Below are positions 60,791 through 64,000 of a DNA stretch of 64,000 nt, piece by piece; within the stretch, counting starts at the first letter, position 1, and every line of letters starts with the position of its first letter. A program made the translations under genes and the position numbers. The stretch covers positions 620,001-684,000 of the forward strand of contig CAVRGJ010000001.1 of the NCBI GenBank assembly GCA_963720705.1, given 5' to 3'. The notes beneath the pieces are model-generated. The model was not told where the DNA came from. It searched no databases and worked only from the letters and a program-made list of their open reading frames with translations. Origin of the DNA: DASWJZ01 sp963720705. Its GTDB lineage: Bacteria > Pseudomonadota > Alphaproteobacteria > Rhizobiales > Afifellaceae.

Positions 60791-61657
60791 CTAGAACAGC
60801 CCGACTGGAAAATATCTCAGGTAAAGCTCCTCGTACGTGCCCTCGCGGTAGGCTTCGCGCAGCGCGTAGTCGATGGCGAATTTCAGGTCGCGATCCTCCG
60901 CCTTCATGACGATCGCAAGCCCAGCGCCGAAATAGCGGTCGTCGAGATAGGCGCCGCCGGAAAAGCGGCAGCAATCGTTCGATTCCGGCCCGTTCAGCCA
61001 GAAGGAAAGACTGAGCGCGTCGCCGAAGACCGCGTCGACCGTTCCTTCCTTAAGCTGCGCGAGCGGCGTCGCCATGGTCATGAAACAGGCGACGTGCATG
61101 TCGGGGAAGAAGTGGGCGAGATAAGCGGCGTGCGCGGAACCGCAGACGGCGCCGACAAAGCCTTCAGGCGCCGGCGGTCCGGGATCGAAGGTCGTGTCCT
61201 TGCGCACCACGAAGCGGCCGGGGATTTTGAGATAGGCCTGGCTTGCGATCAGCCCTTCGGCAGGCGCCTTCTCCACGTCGAAGCCGGCGATGATGGCGTT
61301 GCCCGTCCCGTCCTTCAGCCCTGCGATCAGCGTGTCGAAGGGGCGCGTCTGGATCGCGCACTGCACCTTCAGGATGTCGCACACGGCCTGCGCAAGGTCG
61401 ACGTCGAAGCCGATCAGGATGCCGCGCCGGTCGCGGAAGGCGAAGGGCGGGAAGTCGTCAGTCGTCAGGAAGCGGATCGTCCCGATCTCCTCGGTCGAAG
61501 GGCGCTCGATGCGCGAGCGCGGGTCCCAAAAATTCGGGATGACGACGGACTCGGCCGAAGGCGCCGCCGCAGGCGTCTGGGCAGCCGGCACCTGCGCGGC
61601 CGATTGTGCGGCAAGGAGGAGGACGCAAAGAGCGGCGACGAGAGGAGAAAGACGCAA
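60791..61657 (-). CDS. periplasmic amino-acid ABC transporter substrate-binding protein (SBP family 3)
   Basis: A 288-residue solute-binding protein. Signal peptide RLSPLVAALCVLLLAAQSAA. Mature family-3 landmarks: GTIRFLTTDDFPPFAFRDRR, GILIGFDVDLAQAVCDILKV and the ligand contacts in PFDTLIAGLKDGTGNAIIAG, with ALREAYREGTYEELYLRYFP at the end. The cognate ligand is probably an amino acid. Start is TTG at 61657; a leader-like AUG is not available, so initiation is weak. No permease or ATPase gene adjoins, so it is an orphan binding protein or works with a distant transporter. Confidence 0.85.
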   Translation of the reverse strand: MRLSPLVAALCVLLLAAQSAAQVPAAQTPAAAPSAESVVIPNFWDPRSRIERPSTEEIGTIRFLTTDDFPPFAFRDRRGILIGFDVDLAQAVCDILKVQCAIQTRPFDTLIAGLKDGTGNAIIAGFDVEKAPAEGLIASQAYLKIPGRFVVRKDTTFDPGPPAPEGFVGAVCGSAHAAYLAHFFPDMHVACFMTMATPLAQLKEGTVDAVFGDALSLSFWLNGPESNDCCRFSGGAYLDDRYFGAGLAIVMKAEDRDLKFAIDYALREAYREGTYEELYLRYFPVGLF

Positions 61658-61742
61658 GTTCGGTTCCGGGGATTCGCGAAGCTTCGCATTGTCGCCCGTT
61701 CTCCCCTAAACGGAAAGGGCGGAAGCGAGATTCGGAGGAGAC

Positions 61743-62348
61743 GTGCTCGACGGCGTCGCAAGAGCGTTGATCGTGCCGCCGCTCGATCGACTCGGGCGGC
61801 TTCTGGCGGGAGGCGGCGTCAAGGCCGACCACGTCACTTGGGCGGGGTTTGCGCTCGGTCTTGTCGCGGCCGGTCTGATCGCGGTGCGGCATTACGCGCT
61901 CGCGCTCGTCTTCGTGCTTGTGAGCCGGCTCTGCGACGGGCTCGACGGCGCGATCGCCCGCGCCAGTACCAAGACCGACCGCGGCGGCTTCCTCGACATC
62001 GTGCTCGACTTCGCCTTCTACGGCGCGATCCCGCTCGCCTTCGCCTTTGCCGATCCGGCGAGGAACGCGGTCGCGGCGGCAACGCTGCTCTTCTCCTTCT
62101 ACGCAAACGGCGCGAGCTTCCTCGGCTACGCGGTGATGGCGGAGAAGCGCAAGCTCGTCAGCGAGGCACGCGGAGACAAGTCGCTCTTCTTCACCGCCGG
62201 TCTCGCCGAGGCGACGGAGACGATCGTCGTGTTCGTGCTCTTCTGCCTGTTCCCGGCGGTGTTTGCGCCAATCGCCTACGTGTTTGCGGTGCTCACGCTT
62301 GTCACGGCGGGGGCAAGGATTCTGTTGGCGGTGAAGACGTTTCACTGA
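61743..62348 (+). CDS. CDP-alcohol phosphatidyltransferase family protein
   Basis: A 201-residue inner membrane enzyme with about six hydrophobic segments. The family motif D-x2-D-G-x2-A-R-x7-G-x3-D-x3-D is present: D65, D68, G69, A72-R73, G81, D85 and D89 in CDGLDGAIARASTKTDRGGF with LDIVLD. This group makes phosphatidylglycerol phosphate, phosphatidylserine, cardiolipin or phosphatidylcholine precursors; the acceptor alcohol cannot be told. Start is GTG at 61743 behind CGGAGGAGA. Small intergenic palindrome A6 follows the stop. Confidence 0.88.
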   Translation: MLDGVARALIVPPLDRLGRLLAGGGVKADHVTWAGFALGLVAAGLIAVRHYALALVFVLVSRLCDGLDGAIARASTKTDRGGFLDIVLDFAFYGAIPLAFAFADPARNAVAAATLLFSFYANGASFLGYAVMAEKRKLVSEARGDKSLFFTAGLAEATETIVVFVLFCLFPAVFAPIAYVFAVLTLVTAGARILLAVKTFH

Positions 62349-62366
62349 GAGCGAAGACGACCACCC

Positions 62367-62389
62367 TAACCTCCCCTTGAGGGAGGTTA
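62367..62389. repeat. family A solo terminal palindrome, copy A6
   Basis: TAACCTCCCCTTGAGGGAGG followed by TTA: the two outer arms of the family A element joined with no internal part, about 23 bp, right after the phosphatidyltransferase gene. It looks like an excision or deletion product of a full copy. Confidence 0.75.
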
Positions 62390-62407
62390 AACCGTTCCGG
62401 CGTTCGC

Positions 62408-63655
62408 CTAGGCCGAGACAGCTCTCAACGTCGGCGCCTTCACCGCAGCGTCGAGCGCCTGGGTCAGGTCCTCGGCGAGATCGAGCGGGTCCTCCAGCCC
62501 GACCGAAAGGCGGACGAGCCCCTCGCCGATTCCAAGCCGCGCACGCTCCTCCTCCTTCAGCCGCTGATGCGTCGTCGTAGCGGGATGCGTGACGAGGCTT
62601 TTGGCGTCGCCGAGATTGTTGGAGATCTTCACGACCTGAAGAGCGCGCAGCATGTCGAAGGCGGCGCCCTTGCCGCCCTTCACGTCGAAGGCGATCATGG
62701 TGCCGCCGGACGACATCTGCCGCTTCGCGAGCGCGCGCTGCGGATCGCTCGCGTGGCCCGGATAGTAGATGCGCTCGACCGCCGGATGCTTTGCCAAAAC
62801 CTCGGCGAGCTTCGCCGCCGATTCCGCCTGCCGCGTCACGCGCACCTCAAGCGTCTCAAGCGCCTTCAGAAGCACCCAGGCGTTGAACGGGCTCAGCGAA
62901 GGGCCGGTATGCTTCAGATAGGGGAAGAGCTTCTGCTCGACCCACTCCTCGTCGGAGAGCACCACGCCGCCGAGGCAGCGGCCCTGGCCGTCGATGTGCT
63001 TGGTCGCCGAGTAAACGACGGTGTGCGCGCCGAGTTTCAGCGGATGCTGGAAGAGCGGCGTGGAGAAGACGTTGTCGACGATGAGCCGCGCGCCGGCGTC
63101 GCTCGCGATCGCGGCGACGGCGGCGATGTCGATCAGCTCCAGCGTCGGGTTGGACGGGCTTTCCAGGAAGAAGGCCTTCGTCTCCGGCCTGACCGCCTTT
63201 TTCCAGGCATCGATGTCGCGCCCGTCGATCAGCGTCGACGCGATGCCGAGCCGCGGCAGCAGCGTCCCGATCACGTAGTCGCAGGAGCCGAAGAGGGCGC
63301 GCGAGGAGAGAACGTGATCGCCGGCCTTAAGATCGCAAAGCAGCGAGGCGCTGACGGCGGCCATGCCGCTTGCGACGCCGAGCGCCGCCTCCGCGCCCTC
63401 AAGCAGGCACATGCGCTGCTCGAACATGGCGACCGTCGGATTGGCGTAGCGCGAGTAGACGAAGCCCGGGTCCTCGCCCTTGAAGCGCGCCTCGGCCGCC
63501 TCGGCGTCGGGGTAGACGAAGCCCTGCGTCAGGAAGAGCGCCTCGGAGGTCTCGGCGAATTGCGAGCGCATCGCGCCGCCATGCACCATCTCTGTCGCTG
63601 GGCGATAGCGCTTCTTCTTCGGTTCGTTCGATTTCGACGGGGACTTGGACGCCAT
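62408..63655 (-). CDS. metZ: O-succinylhomoserine sulfhydrylase
   Basis: Makes homocysteine from O-succinylhomoserine and sulfide in methionine synthesis. 415 residues, family length. Start ATG 63655 (MASKSPSKSNEPKKKRYRPA), with TTGGAGG 7 nt upstream. Pyridoxal-phosphate site Lys219 in YSATKHIDGQGRCLGG; other signatures YSRYANPTVAMFEQRM, GSCDYVIGTLLPRLG and ATTTHQRLKEEERARLGIG. The 5' leader carries a SAM-II riboswitch and a terminator hairpin, so high S-adenosylmethionine should reduce expression. MetZ, rather than MetY, is assigned from the riboswitch context and sequence; cystathionine gamma-synthase-like activity cannot be excluded. Confidence 0.92.
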   Translation of the reverse strand: MASKSPSKSNEPKKKRYRPATEMVHGGAMRSQFAETSEALFLTQGFVYPDAEAAEARFKGEDPGFVYSRYANPTVAMFEQRMCLLEGAEAALGVASGMAAVSASLLCDLKAGDHVLSSRALFGSCDYVIGTLLPRLGIASTLIDGRDIDAWKKAVRPETKAFFLESPSNPTLELIDIAAVAAIASDAGARLIVDNVFSTPLFQHPLKLGAHTVVYSATKHIDGQGRCLGGVVLSDEEWVEQKLFPYLKHTGPSLSPFNAWVLLKALETLEVRVTRQAESAAKLAEVLAKHPAVERIYYPGHASDPQRALAKRQMSSGGTMIAFDVKGGKGAAFDMLRALQVVKISNNLGDAKSLVTHPATTTHQRLKEEERARLGIGEGLVRLSVGLEDPLDLAEDLTQALDAAVKAPTLRAVSA

Positions 63656-63670
63656 AGGGAAACCTCCAAC

Positions 63671-63709
63671 AAAAACCCGGCCGCGCTTTCCTCGAAAAGC
63701 AAGACCGGG
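63671..63709 (-). terminator. terminator hairpin in the metZ leader (attenuator)
   Basis: On the RNA, CCCGGTC, an inner stem GCTTT-AAAGC and GGCCGGG form a hairpin (63676-63709) followed by TTTTT (63671-63675), just before the metZ ribosome binding site GGAGG. It is placed between the SAM-II aptamer and metZ, the order expected of a transcription attenuator. Confidence 0.75.
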
Positions 63710-63725
63710 GGTTTCCACCTCCGGC

Positions 63726-63780
63726 CTTTTAGCAAGTTGATTTAACGTGGCTGCAAGCCGGCCGGCCCAAATTCACCACG
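63726..63780 (-). promoter_or_regulatory. SAM-II riboswitch aptamer upstream of metZ
   Basis: RNA reads from 63780 downward. P1 stem CGTGG (63780-63776) pairs with CCACG (63750-63746), enclosing TGAATTTGGGCCGGCCGGCT with TGCAG; then TTAAATCAAC and the conserved TTGCTAAAAGG. This order, with CGTGGTGA, CTTGCAGCCACGTTAAA and GCTAAA, matches the SAM-II pseudoknot of alphaproteobacterial metA/metZ leaders. SAM binding should stop downstream expression. The loop has TGAATTT where many sequences show TGATTT; an extra A there could be natural or a sequence error. Confidence 0.9.
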
Positions 63781-63865
63781 GAACAAGCCACGGTTAGCGC
63801 TCCACGGCCTTGGCGTCAATGCCGGCGTCCGATAGACGAAACCGGGCTCGGGCGGCGAAGCTGCG

Positions 63866-64000
63866 TAACCTCCCCGGTGAGGGGAGGTCGAAATTCTAGA
63901 AGCCAGAGGCGGATTGAATTTCGGGAGGGGGGACAACGCCGGGCGGTTCACCCCCTCCCGAAGTTTGCTCTCGCTCTGCTCGGCAAACTTCGACCTCCCC
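63866..64000. repeat. palindromic element, family A, copy A7 (cut by window end)
   Basis: Begins TAACCTCCCCGGTGAGGGGA, then AATTTCGGGAGGGGGG and ACCCCCTCCCGAAGTTTGC, and reaches CGACCTCCCC at the window edge, so its right end is outside. It lies upstream of the metZ promoter region. Confidence 0.9.

Noticed and set aside
591..64000. CRISPR array or insertion sequence
   Set aside because: Repeats are dispersed palindromes, not regularly spaced direct repeats; no transposase or cas gene was seen.

Overview
The window is 64 kb of high-GC chromosomal DNA from an alphaproteobacterium, most likely of the order Hyphomicrobiales (Rhizobiales). Supporting signs are a Shemin-pathway 5-aminolevulinate synthase, a class I lysyl-tRNA synthetase, a SAM-II riboswitch in front of metZ, a PodJ-like polarity protein, a TIGR02186/TauE pair, and many copies of short palindromic intergenic repeats of the kind common in this order. 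Family and genus cannot be fixed from the sequence alone. I saw no prophage, insertion sequence, CRISPR array or replication origin.

Layout. 0-9 kb is translation housekeeping: the end of trpS, a UspA-like protein, pheT, pheS, rplT, rpmI and tRNA-Thr(GGT). pheS and pheT are separated by an amidase, a DUF1127 protein and an exported protein. 9-16 kb is metabolic: two Tat-exported epoxide-hydrolase-like proteins, a Gfo/Idh oxidoreductase coupled to a ketopantoate-reductase-like gene, and mtnA. 16-29.4 kb holds a CorC/HlyC protein, a TadG-like protein, hemA with a possible overlapping leader ORF, a methyltransferase, an AbrB-type membrane protein, an aminotransferase, mscL, a sodium:solute symporter, pyrD and a MATE exporter.

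29.6-44.1 kb is the most unusual part. It carries all four genes of the known ligase-associated DNA-damage cassette, split into two pairs: LigB-type ATP-dependent ligase plus metallo-beta-lactamase exonuclease (29.65-33.16 kb), and Lhr-Core-type helicase plus PdeM phosphodiesterase (40.8-44.1 kb). Each pair sits beside a PilZ gene. The 7.6 kb between them is a patchwork of small accessory genes and repeats: a DUF2971-like gene, an SDR gene and an SDR fragment, VOC, SnoaL, GNAT, LysE, frmA and two tandem DUF2541-like proteins. 44-51 kb holds a TauE/TIGR02186 pair and the very large PodJ-like protein. 51.3-57.4 kb is a beta-oxidation operon led by a MerR regulator with matching operator-like sites. 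57.5-64 kb holds an S24 regulator, an SNase-like protein, lysK, an amino-acid binding protein, a CDP-alcohol phosphatidyltransferase and metZ under a SAM-II riboswitch with a terminator.

Two features cut across the window. First, a family of nested palindromes of about 140 bp (seven full, half or solo copies) and at least two other dispersed repeat families fill many gaps. Second, six genes (aminotransferase, a small exported protein, ligase, exonuclease, the DUF2971-like gene and the SDR) are each broken only by single-base insertions, nine in all. That one-sided pattern points to insertion-type sequence errors at least as strongly as to real gene decay, so these genes may be intact in the organism.
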